Virus record (IMG/VR): IMGVR_UViG_3300042731_000990
Span: 1 to 64,000 of that record
Direction: 5' to 3' (one strand)
DNA from: a virus
Length of the DNA: 64,000 nucleotides
Made by a program: the position numbers and the translations under genes. This document shows, piece after piece, positions 1 to 7,260 of this stretch. The notes beneath the pieces were generated by a model. The model was given only the letters and a program-made list of their open reading frames with translations. It did no database searches and had not been told where the DNA came from. Position 1 is the stretch's first letter. Each line of letters begins with the position of its first letter.

Positions 1-416
1 CTATCATTGATACTGTATATGATTACCGTATTGTAAACATCTGTGAAGTAGGTGGTCCTACTAACGGTGGACGTGCAACCATTGTAGACATTACTTGTCC
101 TACAGTTACTGCAACGGCTAATGGTTTGATCATTGCTGGTGGTTATGGTGATACTACTAATGAATCAGAATACCAGTCTCTTAAGCTTTTAAATCAAGCT
201 GAGGACGAGCTTCAGACATTAGCTATTTCTGGTAACCAATCTAGTGATTACACATTTACCGATGCTGGTATTGAGTATGATACTACTTACATTGTAAGAG
301 CAGTAATTGTTGCTCCTGACGGTACAACTAAAGATTGTGATACTTCTGTATCAACTGGTGCAGCTCCTTCTTGTGATGCTCCAACAGGATTGACTGTACA
401 AGTAGTACAATCATAA
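1..416 (+). CDS. Partial FN3-like virion surface protein (5' end outside window)
   Basis: The reading frame is open from base 3 to the TAA at 414-416, so this is the C-terminal part of a longer protein. The visible 137 residues alternate short hydrophobic strands with Thr/Ser/Gly turns. The YDYRIVNIC and YDTTYIVRAVIVAP stretches resemble the F and G strands of fibronectin type III-like domains. Cysteines are scattered, as in the next genes. It heads a run of small Cys-rich beta proteins ahead of the tail genes, which suggests a head or tail fibre or decoration subunit. The family is inferred from residue pattern only. An ATG at 126 lies inside a domain and is unlikely to be the true start. 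Confidence 0.6.
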   Translation, partial: IIDTVYDYRIVNICEVGGPTNGGRATIVDITCPTVTATANGLIIAGGYGDTTNESEYQSLKLLNQAEDELQTLAISGNQSSDYTFTDAGIEYDTTYIVRAVIVAPDGTTKDCDTSVSTGAAPSCDAPTGLTVQVVQS

Positions 417-436
417 TTTAATTTAGTAACTTAGAC

Positions 437-458
437 GGGGTGGGAGAAATCTCACCCC
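437..458 (+). terminator. Intergenic hairpin after first FN3-like gene
   Basis: GGGGTG (437-442) pairs with CACCCC (453-458) across a 10-base loop. No long T-run follows (TCTAATACT). It may be a weak terminator or an RNA-stabilising processing hairpin between structural genes. Confidence 0.45.
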
Positions 459-475
459 TCTAATACTATACGCAT

Positions 476-1204
476 ATGCCTACTATAAATTTATCATGGA
501 CACCTGCTGGAGGTGCTGCTACTGGTCAGAAAGTATATAGAAGTAATGACGCTGGGGTTAACTACAGTTTGTTAACTACTTTATCAGCTACTGCTAATAG
601 CTATTCTGATACTACCCCTACAGCTGGTGATGTATATTTTTATAAAGTAGCTACAGTCTGTGCTTCAGGTGATGAAGAAACATTACCTGTAGATGTTTGT
701 GCAGATGGATCTATTAGTACTCCAATCGCATTAGAAGGTGTTACTTATGTAAATGTACAAGGTGCTCCTTCAGGTTTTACCCAAAGACATTCTCAGTATA
801 CTTTTTCTATTGGTGATTTAACAGGTCCTCAACAACATTACCAAATAAGTAAAGATTCTAATTCAGATTCATATACTGGTGGTCCTGCTGAAATTGCTAA
901 TCCTTACAATTATTGTACTGGGGGTTGGTGTTATGGTTCATCTCAAAGCACTTCAGTATTATCAGGAGAGTTAGGGTATTCTTTTGCCCCAGATTCAACT
1001 TGGTATACTAGAGTTGAAATATATTTTGATGGTGTTTTATTAGATGTTGTACAGTCTAATGTAAATCAAGGAGGAGGAACAGCTGGTCAAACATATGACT
1101 CTTCTAATCCTACAGGTTTTGGTACACAATACCTCTTTCTAGAACCTAAAGGTGGTTCTGGTTTTTCTTTAGTAGTCAGTCTAGTACCTGCTGCTGGAGA
1201 ATAA
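476..1204 (+). CDS. FN3-like virion surface protein
   Basis: This 242-residue protein starts at ATG 476, just after the hairpin. Residues 1-75 look like a fibronectin type III domain: TINLSWTPAGG (strand A/B), then QKVYRSNDAG, and GDVYFYKVATVC as the F-strand Tyr corner. The remainder is Ser/Gly/Thr-rich beta sequence with a few cysteines and no transmembrane segment. Together with its neighbours it suggests a decoration or fibre protein of the virion, where Ig/FN3 folds are common in phages of Bacteroidota. No catalytic motif is seen. The domain call rests on residue pattern. The exact virion location is unknown. Confidence 0.6.
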   Translation: MPTINLSWTPAGGAATGQKVYRSNDAGVNYSLLTTLSATANSYSDTTPTAGDVYFYKVATVCASGDEETLPVDVCADGSISTPIALEGVTYVNVQGAPSGFTQRHSQYTFSIGDLTGPQQHYQISKDSNSDSYTGGPAEIANPYNYCTGGWCYGSSQSTSVLSGELGYSFAPDSTWYTRVEIYFDGVLLDVVQSNVNQGGGTAGQTYDSSNPTGFGTQYLFLEPKGGSGFSLVVSLVPAAGE

Positions 1205-1231
1205 TTAATTCTTCCTTTTAAATACAACTAG

Positions 1232-1253
1232 TTTTTTGTATATTATAATGTAG
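1232..1253 (+). promoter_or_regulatory. Putative phage promoter element (GTATATTATA type)
   Basis: A T-run is followed by GTATATTATAATGTAG (1238-1253), 59 bases before the ATG at 1297. Similar elements precede genes at 16352, 20271, 41473 and 46601 at 29-37 bases. The core resembles the Bacteroidota -7 box TAnnTTTG. Function is inferred from recurrence and position only. A 10-base palindrome CTTAGCTAAG lies downstream at 1267-1276. Confidence 0.4.
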
Positions 1254-1296
1254 GGTGCAAGCCCCACTTAGCTAAGTATTTACAAAATTCTAGTAT

Positions 1297-2526
1297 ATGA
1301 TTCCTGTATCTTCAAATAATCATGAGCAAGGTTGTGGATCAGTGTCTTCTAACTGTGTAGTTTGGCAAGGACCTGATGTAGCTTGTCTTAACATCTGTAA
1401 GGGTGATACCGTTTCTGATGTTGTGGCTGATCTTGCTACAAAGCTTTGCGATCTTTTAGCAGAGTTAGACCTTGATGCATTTGATTTAACATGTTTAAAT
1501 CTTGATGCACAAAATGTTCCTACTGACCTCACAGAACTTATTCAAGTTATTATTGACAAAACTTGCTCTTTGTCAGGAAGATGTGATGCTTTAGAAGGTG
1601 GCTCAGGTGGTGGTGGTTCTACTACTGAGATTGTAGCTACCCTTCCTGTATGTTTACAATACACTAACTTAGAAAATGATCTGGTTACTGAATTACCTAT
1701 TGATCAGTACGCAGAATTGGCAGCAGCTAAAATCTGTGAAGTGATTGCAGATATTACTACTTTAGAGACTACAGTAGATAATCACGAAACTCGTATCACT
1801 AATCTAGAGAATGCAGGTAGTGGTAGTTCTTATACTACTCCGCAGATTACACCAAGTTGTGTTCTTCCTGCAGTACCTACAGATATTGATGAAGTAATTG
1901 ATGAATTAGAAGACCAGTTTTGTGTTATTAAAGGGGCTTTGGGTGAGTCTACAGATCTAATTGCTAGTACTACTTATCAGTGTGACCTTCTTTCAAGTGA
2001 TGGTCAGTTAGGGGGTTCTGGTAACATGAATGACTTAGAAGGTTGGAATTTAGCTCCATCTACAGTAGCTCAGTCACTTTCTAATATGTGGTTGACTATC
2101 TGTGATATGCGCGCAGCTATTAAAGATATTCAAACTAACTGCTGTTCAGGCCCATCATGTAATGATATCTTGTTTACAGCATTTGGTAGCTATACTACAG
2201 GTACTATTACTTTAAACTTTGGAGGAACTATTATTCCTGCAGGATTTACACAGTGTAATGTTAATGGCGCTACTGTAGTTATTACAGATGCTGCAGCTAA
2301 TACTTACAGTACTACTGTATCTGTAACAGATGCCTTGTTAGGTAATGATACTGATACTATTGACATTTCAGGATCTCAGTTGAGTGATGTGTCTAATTAT
2401 ACTGTAACAATAACCTTGTGTTTAACAGATGGTAGTAATACTTGTGAAAAAACATTAAGCTTTGAAGTAGAGAATGAAGCTTCATCTTGTGGTATTCCTT
2501 CAGGTATTTCAGCAACAATAGAATAA
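1297..2526 (+). CDS. Cys-rich structural protein, probable fibre/attachment subunit
   Basis: 409 residues with 21 cysteines. The N-terminal part (about 1-100) has a WQGPDVACLNIC stretch followed by a helix with regularly spaced leucines. A Gly/Ser linker (GGSGGGGS, about residue 101) leads to a second helical block including a short coiled-coil-like stretch (ETTVDNHETRITNLENA). The C-terminal third (about 290-400) is beta-rich (TGTITLNFGGT, NYTVTITLCL). The order anchor, trimerising helix, beta domain is typical of fibre or spike subunits, and I have seen similar N-terminal anchors in other Bacteroidota phage structural proteins. The role is inferred. A promoter-like element sits 59 bases upstream. 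Confidence 0.55.
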   Translation: MIPVSSNNHEQGCGSVSSNCVVWQGPDVACLNICKGDTVSDVVADLATKLCDLLAELDLDAFDLTCLNLDAQNVPTDLTELIQVIIDKTCSLSGRCDALEGGSGGGGSTTEIVATLPVCLQYTNLENDLVTELPIDQYAELAAAKICEVIADITTLETTVDNHETRITNLENAGSGSSYTTPQITPSCVLPAVPTDIDEVIDELEDQFCVIKGALGESTDLIASTTYQCDLLSSDGQLGGSGNMNDLEGWNLAPSTVAQSLSNMWLTICDMRAAIKDIQTNCCSGPSCNDILFTAFGSYTTGTITLNFGGTIIPAGFTQCNVNGATVVITDAAANTYSTTVSVTDALLGNDTDTIDISGSQLSDVSNYTVTITLCLTDGSNTCEKTLSFEVENEASSCGIPSGISATIE

Positions 2527-2529
2527 ACC

Positions 2530-3231
2530 ATGGCAACATTAACTATCAACTTCAATACTGTAGCTAACGCTATCAAGTATAGAATCAAAGTAAGACAAGC
2601 TGGTACTAGTACTTATGCTACCCACGAGGTGACAGCTAGCCCTCTTGTCATTAATAACGTTCCTTGTGGTATTACATATGAAGGTACTGTACAAGCGGTA
2701 TGTTCAGAAGGTATTCCTTGTGATAGATATAGAGTAAGTACTAATGATGCAACTGCAGATGGTGATGCTTACTATGATGACTGTGCTACGGGTAATTCAG
2801 CTTCACAAGCTATTACTGGATCTGGAGACTTTTATGTATGTAGTAGAACAGAGCCTGTTATTCAAGGATCTCCTAGCACTACTGTAACTAAAGTATCTGC
2901 TGGTACGTGTGTATCTCCTTCTCCTGAAGAAGTAAGTGGTCCTGTATACTGGACAGCACCTGCTGCTACATGTCCTCCTAACTCTTATGTATTTGTTAGT
3001 TGTGAAGACGGTGAAACTGAAGTTGCTGTAAGTCAAACAATTTGGAATAGCAATAATGTATATGGTAGCGCTCCAACTCTAAATTTAGTATATAAACTAG
3101 CAATGGGTGAGGTAGGTGAAGGATACACTTGTTGGACTTATGTTAGAGAAGATAACGTTACTAATCAAATAATTCCTCTAGATGTAGATCAATCAGTTTA
3201 TGATAACTGTGCTACTTGTGAAGCATCTTAA
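2530..3231 (+). CDS. Cys-rich FN3-like structural protein
   Basis: 233 residues, starting 3 bases after the previous stop. Residues 1-65 (TLTINFNTVANAIKYRIKVR to YEGTVQAVC) have the FN3 strand pattern with the tyrosine corner. The rest is rich in Cys, Thr, Ser and Pro and contains CTWYxR-like beta strands without enzyme motifs. Close coupling to the genes on either side argues for co-transcription and a shared structural role, probably as a fibre or decoration component. The precise function is unknown. Confidence 0.55.
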   Translation: MATLTINFNTVANAIKYRIKVRQAGTSTYATHEVTASPLVINNVPCGITYEGTVQAVCSEGIPCDRYRVSTNDATADGDAYYDDCATGNSASQAITGSGDFYVCSRTEPVIQGSPSTTVTKVSAGTCVSPSPEEVSGPVYWTAPAATCPPNSYVFVSCEDGETEVAVSQTIWNSNNVYGSAPTLNLVYKLAMGEVGEGYTCWTYVREDNVTNQIIPLDVDQSVYDNCATCEAS

Positions 3232-3245
3232 AAAAATAAATAACT

Positions 3246-3761
3246 ATGGCTTGTAATACTTGCAATGGTACTTGTACCTGTGGTCCTATTAGAATGAGCT
3301 ACACATATGCAGATTGTCCAGGTGGAGAACCTTGTGAAGAAATTGTATCTGCAGACTGTGTAAAATATATGGGTGACGATCTAGCAGATTTCCCACTATC
3401 TAATGGTGATAGACTTTCTAGATTTATGCAAACTCTTTTATTAAGAGAACTTGACCCTGTAGGATTTGCTGGACAAGATTTTATTCATTCACCATACTGG
3501 ATTGAATCTCTTTCTGTAACAGATACTACTATGGATATCCGTTGGGATATTTCCAATAATAATGCATATGAGTGGATTTTATCTTACTCAACAGACAACA
3601 GTACTTGGACTGACATTACAGGTATTGCGGTTAATAAAGATACTTATCAGTTAATTAACCTTACACCATCTACTAAGTACTACGTTAAAGTAGCAGCTTC
3701 AAGTCTTGGTGCAGGTTTGGTCTTTTACTCTCTTACAATAGAGGTAACAACGAAAGCTTAA
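3246..3761 (+). CDS. Small Cys-rich/FN3 structural protein
   Basis: 171 residues. The first 15 residues hold a dense cysteine cluster (CNTCNGTCTC), followed by two more pairs of Cys before residue 40. A helix at about 55-75 (LSRFMQTLLLREL) precedes a clear fibronectin type III domain at about 88-171: WILSYSTDNSTWTDI, then LTPSTKYYVKVAASS, the classic FN3 E-F-G region. It is the last gene before a strong terminator, closing the surface-protein cluster. The cysteine cluster could bind metal or form disulfides; the sequence does not decide. Probably a virion adhesin or decoration protein. Confidence 0.6.
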   Translation: MACNTCNGTCTCGPIRMSYTYADCPGGEPCEEIVSADCVKYMGDDLADFPLSNGDRLSRFMQTLLLRELDPVGFAGQDFIHSPYWIESLSVTDTTMDIRWDISNNNAYEWILSYSTDNSTWTDITGIAVNKDTYQLINLTPSTKYYVKVAASSLGAGLVFYSLTIEVTTKA

Positions 3762-3800
3762 TGTCAGACGGTTTGTTGGTTTTTCGTTACTGACAGAAAG

Positions 3801-3828
3801 AAAGCCCTGGGGTAACCTGGGGCTTTTT
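3801..3828 (+). terminator. Rho-independent terminator of the fibre/FN3 cluster
   Basis: AAAGCCC (3801-3807) pairs with GGGCTTT (3820-3826), with a run of five T at 3824-3828. A second inverted repeat just upstream, TGTCAG (3762-3767) with CTGACA (3790-3795), starts at the stop codon of the preceding gene. Confidence 0.8.
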
Positions 3829-3877
3829 GACTTATAATATTTTTATTTATATTTAACAAACTCTAAATCAAATAACT

Positions 3878-5077
3878 ATGAGTTCATTACTGGACCGTGT
3901 AAGACAATCCCTTAAATGGAAAAAAACTGCGCAACTTTGTGCTGACAGAATTGGCATTAGCGTAGAAGATTACCTAGCATTAAAATCTATAGTATCAGAT
4001 GATACTATCACAGACACAGGTGTACGCACAGGTGTTATGTCTGAGAATGTAAATTTAGAAGAAGGTTCTTCAAAGATTGAAGCTATTTCAAGTACAGAGC
4101 CTAAGACTCCTGAAGATATTATTGAGATCCTAGGAATTGATACTAATGAATGGAAACTATCACAGTATTGGAATAAACAAAAATCTGATCATTGGGTAGT
4201 GTCTGCATTAGTTACAAAGCTTAAGCCTACAGAAGTAGATAATTTAGCTGAAGCGGTAAAGAATTATATACCTTCTAATTATTTAGTTACTGCTTGTCCC
4301 CGTATAGAACTCAATGATGAACGTGAGTACTGCGGGGTTTTTAGTGTTCAAGATGTACACTTTGGTAAAGAAAACAATAGTAATGTGATTGATAGATTTA
4401 AAGACTCTATTTTAGAAGTATCTCACAAAGCTTCTAGTGCCTTTAGACTATCTAAGTTATACTATGTGGTAGGAGGTGACTTGTTAAATGCTGATACGTT
4501 TGCTAAAACAACCACTAAGGGTACACCTGTAGAGAATGATATAGATCCTATACAAGCTTACATTAATGCTTTTGATGCTGTTGTTTGGTCTATCTTCCAA
4601 CTTAAAGAAGCTTGTGATGAGTTGGTAGTTGTATATATTCCTGGTAATCATGATAGACTTTCTTCTTGGCATTTAGCTCATGCTTTAGAGAAGCACATTG
4701 ATGAGCCAAATATTACATTTGATGTGGAGTACAGTGAACGTAAGGTACACTTGTACGGTGACAATTTCCTAGCATTTGAGCATGGTGATGTAAATACCTC
4801 TAACTCTGATAGAGTATATGCTGCAGAGTTTCCTGAAGAGTGGGGTAGAACAATTTATAGAACATTATACACTGGTCATTATCACCAAAAAAAGACTTCT
4901 GTCTTTGTTACTGAAAATGAGATTAACGGATTTGCTGTAAAGATCATGCCTAGCCTTTCTAACTCAGATTATTGGCACTACCACAATAAGTATGTGGGTA
5001 GTAAGAAAGCTGCTGTATTAGAGGTGCATGAGTTTAGTGACGGTAAGGTTGCTGAGTTTTCTCATATAGCACGTTAA
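3878..5077 (+). CDS. Calcineurin-like metallophosphoesterase
   Basis: 399 residues. All conserved motifs of the calcineurin-like superfamily are in order: DVH (about residue 158, VQDVHFG), GGDLLNAD (about 200), PGNHDR (about 257), EHGD (about 300) and GHYHQKK (about 329). Two divalent metals are expected. Residues 1-40 form a basic helical segment with a putative helix-turn-helix (AQLCADRIGISVEDYLALK). The protein is likely a phosphodiesterase or nuclease-like enzyme, but the substrate cannot be read from sequence. Its place between fibre genes and tail ring genes is unusual for a metabolic enzyme and hints at a virion-associated or assembly role. Own transcription start is possible after the upstream terminator. 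Confidence 0.85.
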   Translation: MSSLLDRVRQSLKWKKTAQLCADRIGISVEDYLALKSIVSDDTITDTGVRTGVMSENVNLEEGSSKIEAISSTEPKTPEDIIEILGIDTNEWKLSQYWNKQKSDHWVVSALVTKLKPTEVDNLAEAVKNYIPSNYLVTACPRIELNDEREYCGVFSVQDVHFGKENNSNVIDRFKDSILEVSHKASSAFRLSKLYYVVGGDLLNADTFAKTTTKGTPVENDIDPIQAYINAFDAVVWSIFQLKEACDELVVVYIPGNHDRLSSWHLAHALEKHIDEPNITFDVEYSERKVHLYGDNFLAFEHGDVNTSNSDRVYAAEFPEEWGRTIYRTLYTGHYHQKKTSVFVTENEINGFAVKIMPSLSNSDYWHYHNKYVGSKKAAVLEVHEFSDGKVAEFSHIAR

Positions 5078-5124
5078 TTTCTTTGATTCTTCCTCTATTT
5101 TCAGTAAATTATTAATGTACCTCT

Positions 5125-5709
5125 ATGGATAATTATAACGCTCCGGATCTAAATGCACCTAGATACAGAAAGAAATCTTTAAGTTTTTCAAACGCAAAGT
5201 TTTTTAAAGAGTTTAAAGAAAAGTATCCTGCATATAAAGATCTAGACAATAAGGTGTTGAAAGAGATTATTGCTCATTTCAACGGTCTTATTTGGGAAAA
5301 TGTAATTGAAGAACGTGAGGGCATGTCTTTACCAGAAAGTTTAGGCTTTTTGTTTGTTGGTAGTTGTACTGCTAAGAAAGCATTTAATGCTGATCATACT
5401 AAGTCAGCAAAGCTTGGAGTCAAGGTAAAGAACTTGAATTATGATACAGACAATAAATTATGCAAGATTGTCTATACTAATTACGCAAACAAGTATGCCT
5501 TCAAGTATAGAGAGATATGGGGTTTTCAAGCTGTAAGACAGTTTAAGAGAACAGTATCTAAAGCATACAGTGAAAACTGGCAGAAGTATATAGTGCTTGA
5601 CGAGTTTATTACTATTGCCCAGTTGTTTAGAAAGAACGATGAAAAGATGTATTCTAAAAAGCATGAGGAGAAATTGCTAGAAGAATACGATGAGTTTGAA
5701 ATTGATTAA
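5125..5709 (+). CDS. Conserved phage protein of unknown function, head-tail region
   Basis: 194 residues, charged and without transmembrane segments. It has a helical N-terminus (FFKEFKEKYPAYKDLDNKVL), a central LPESLGFLFVGSC segment and a basic C-terminal half (FKYREIWGFQAVRQFKRTVS) ending in an acidic tail. I have seen this LPE(S/N)LG arrangement in other Bacteroidota phages next to tail adaptor genes, but I know no assigned function. It ends 2 bases before the next gene, so translation is likely coupled. It may be a ring/adaptor subunit or an assembly factor. Upstream at about 5104 lies a weak match to the promoter-like element. Confidence 0.6.
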   Translation: MDNYNAPDLNAPRYRKKSLSFSNAKFFKEFKEKYPAYKDLDNKVLKEIIAHFNGLIWENVIEEREGMSLPESLGFLFVGSCTAKKAFNADHTKSAKLGVKVKNLNYDTDNKLCKIVYTNYANKYAFKYREIWGFQAVRQFKRTVSKAYSENWQKYIVLDEFITIAQLFRKNDEKMYSKKHEEKLLEEYDEFEID

Positions 5710-5711
5710 TT

Positions 5712-6383
5712 ATGGCAACAATTGGAGAAGTAGTTTCTCGTGTAAGAAACAATGTTAAAGGGTCTAAGCAGGATCCTTTTTTGACTGATAGGTATTTATA
5801 CAGTATCATTCTGAAATATGCTACTCTTTTAATGAGAAGACAAGATTCAGCTAACAAGTTGATGAAGTTTAATAGTGTATTTCAAACTCTCCCTTTTGTT
5901 GAGCTGATTGAAGTAGATAAGGTAGAAGCACAGTGTTCAGGTATCAAGTCTGGATGTACTATCAAACGTACTAAAGAGAAGTTACCCAGCTTTATGCAAG
6001 GATACTGGGGACCACTCATTAGAACGGTGAGCTCTATTGATGGTGGTATTGAACTACAACCTACTCATCCTGGTACTTATACATCTATGACTAAGACCAG
6101 TTCTTTCAAGTATAATACTACTAAGTACTTCTGGTTTTTAAATGACTATTTATACCTTCCTAATGTAGATTGGGATGCTATCAAGATTGAAGGTGTGTTT
6201 GAAGGTGATATTACTAAGTGGAACTGTGATCCAGAAGATGACTGTGATCCTAGACACATGCAGCCTTTTAACGTACCAGACTTTTTGTTTGCAGAGATTG
6301 AGCAAATGGTATTAAATGATCTCAATGTTGTTTTGAAGACTCCAGTAGATATGGCAGATGATAAACAAAATATTGTTAGATAA
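5712..6383 (+). CDS. Putative tail ring/adaptor protein (crAss-like)
   Basis: 223 residues. Helical ends (MATIGEVVSRVRNNVKG and a C-terminal FLFAEIEQMVLNDL) flank a beta-rich centre with several cysteines. Size, fold pattern and place directly ahead of the nozzle gene match the ring/adaptor proteins that connect portal and tail in crAss-like and other short-tailed phages. A gp4-like tail accessory factor (as in P22) is the closest functional analogue, by context rather than sequence motif. The stop codon overlaps the next start (TAATG at 6381-6385), indicating translational coupling. Confidence 0.55.
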   Translation: MATIGEVVSRVRNNVKGSKQDPFLTDRYLYSIILKYATLLMRRQDSANKLMKFNSVFQTLPFVELIEVDKVEAQCSGIKSGCTIKRTKEKLPSFMQGYWGPLIRTVSSIDGGIELQPTHPGTYTSMTKTSSFKYNTTKYFWFLNDYLYLPNVDWDAIKIEGVFEGDITKWNCDPEDDCDPRHMQPFNVPDFLFAEIEQMVLNDLNVVLKTPVDMADDKQNIVR

Positions 6384-7249
6384 TGGGACAGTATACAATT
6401 CAATATAGAACGTTTAATCAGCTCTTAGAAGATGTATCTGTAGACTTTTCTGCATATGCATTAGAGGGTATGATTGAACCTCAGCAGCTCATTAAAGTTG
6501 CTACTAGAGTTAATTATGATTTAGGTCTTAGGATTCATCAAACAAAAGAAGTAGTCTTAGATGTAGAGCATGGTAAGGCTAAGCTTCCATCTGACTTCTT
6601 TGTACTAAACTTTGGTATGTTGTCTAGTAAGGTTACAGTTACACAACCTGAACTAGGAGGTACACACATTGAAGAAGTTGTTTTAGATAAGTCTAAAGTG
6701 TCTGTAGATGATAATGGTTGTCCTACAGACAGTACTGTATGTAAATCAGATTGTGGTAATTACTATCAATTAGTACAGAAGTTTAAGACTAAAACAGTTA
6801 CATATGATAAGCTACAAGCTATTAAAATAAAGCCTAGTAGCTCAGTATCAGCAGATTGTCCTAACACAAATTGGTCTTCTACTTATCAAGCAGAAGTTAG
6901 AAACGGTTGGGTATATACCAGCTTCAAGACTGGTAAGTTGTACGTTAACTATCAAGGAGCTTTAGAAAATGAAGAAGGTGAGTTACTAGTAATGGATCAC
7001 CCTTTGATTAATGAATACTACGAATATGCCATGAAGCAACGTATTCTTGAGAATATGTATATGAATGGTGAAGAGGTGGTTCAAAAGATGAACCTTGTAG
7101 AAGGTAGACTTAGAGCTGCACGTAATAACGCTTTATCATTAGTGAACACTCCAAACTTTGCAGAACTTAAAAAGGTATGGGAGATGAATAGAAAATCTCA
7201 ATATCACAAGTATGTAAATATGTTTAAGAGTTTTCCTACTGTAAAGTAA
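6383..7249 (+). CDS. Putative tail ring/hub protein (crAss-like)
   Basis: 288 residues. An N-terminal helical part (FNQLLEDVSVDFSAYALEGM, then a stretch resembling adaptor proteins that bind the portal) is followed by a beta domain (VVLDVEHGKAKLPSDFFVLN) and a C-terminal helical part. In short-tailed phages the LPxDFxxL motif following a beta strand is common in tail tube or ring proteins. It sits between the preceding adaptor candidate and the nozzle gene, with a 1-base overlap upstream and an 11-base gap downstream. The role in the tail assembly is inferred from this context. Confidence 0.55.
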   Translation: MGQYTIQYRTFNQLLEDVSVDFSAYALEGMIEPQQLIKVATRVNYDLGLRIHQTKEVVLDVEHGKAKLPSDFFVLNFGMLSSKVTVTQPELGGTHIEEVVLDKSKVSVDDNGCPTDSTVCKSDCGNYYQLVQKFKTKTVTYDKLQAIKIKPSSSVSADCPNTNWSSTYQAEVRNGWVYTSFKTGKLYVNYQGALENEEGELLVMDHPLINEYYEYAMKQRILENMYMNGEEVVQKMNLVEGRLRAARNNALSLVNTPNFAELKKVWEMNRKSQYHKYVNMFKSFPTVK

Positions 7250-7260
7250 TATAGATAGAC

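Noticed and set aside
1334-1342. TGTGGATCA, near match to a DnaA box
   Set aside because: It is a single imperfect site inside coding sequence. No cluster of DnaA boxes was found by eye in the gaps of this window.
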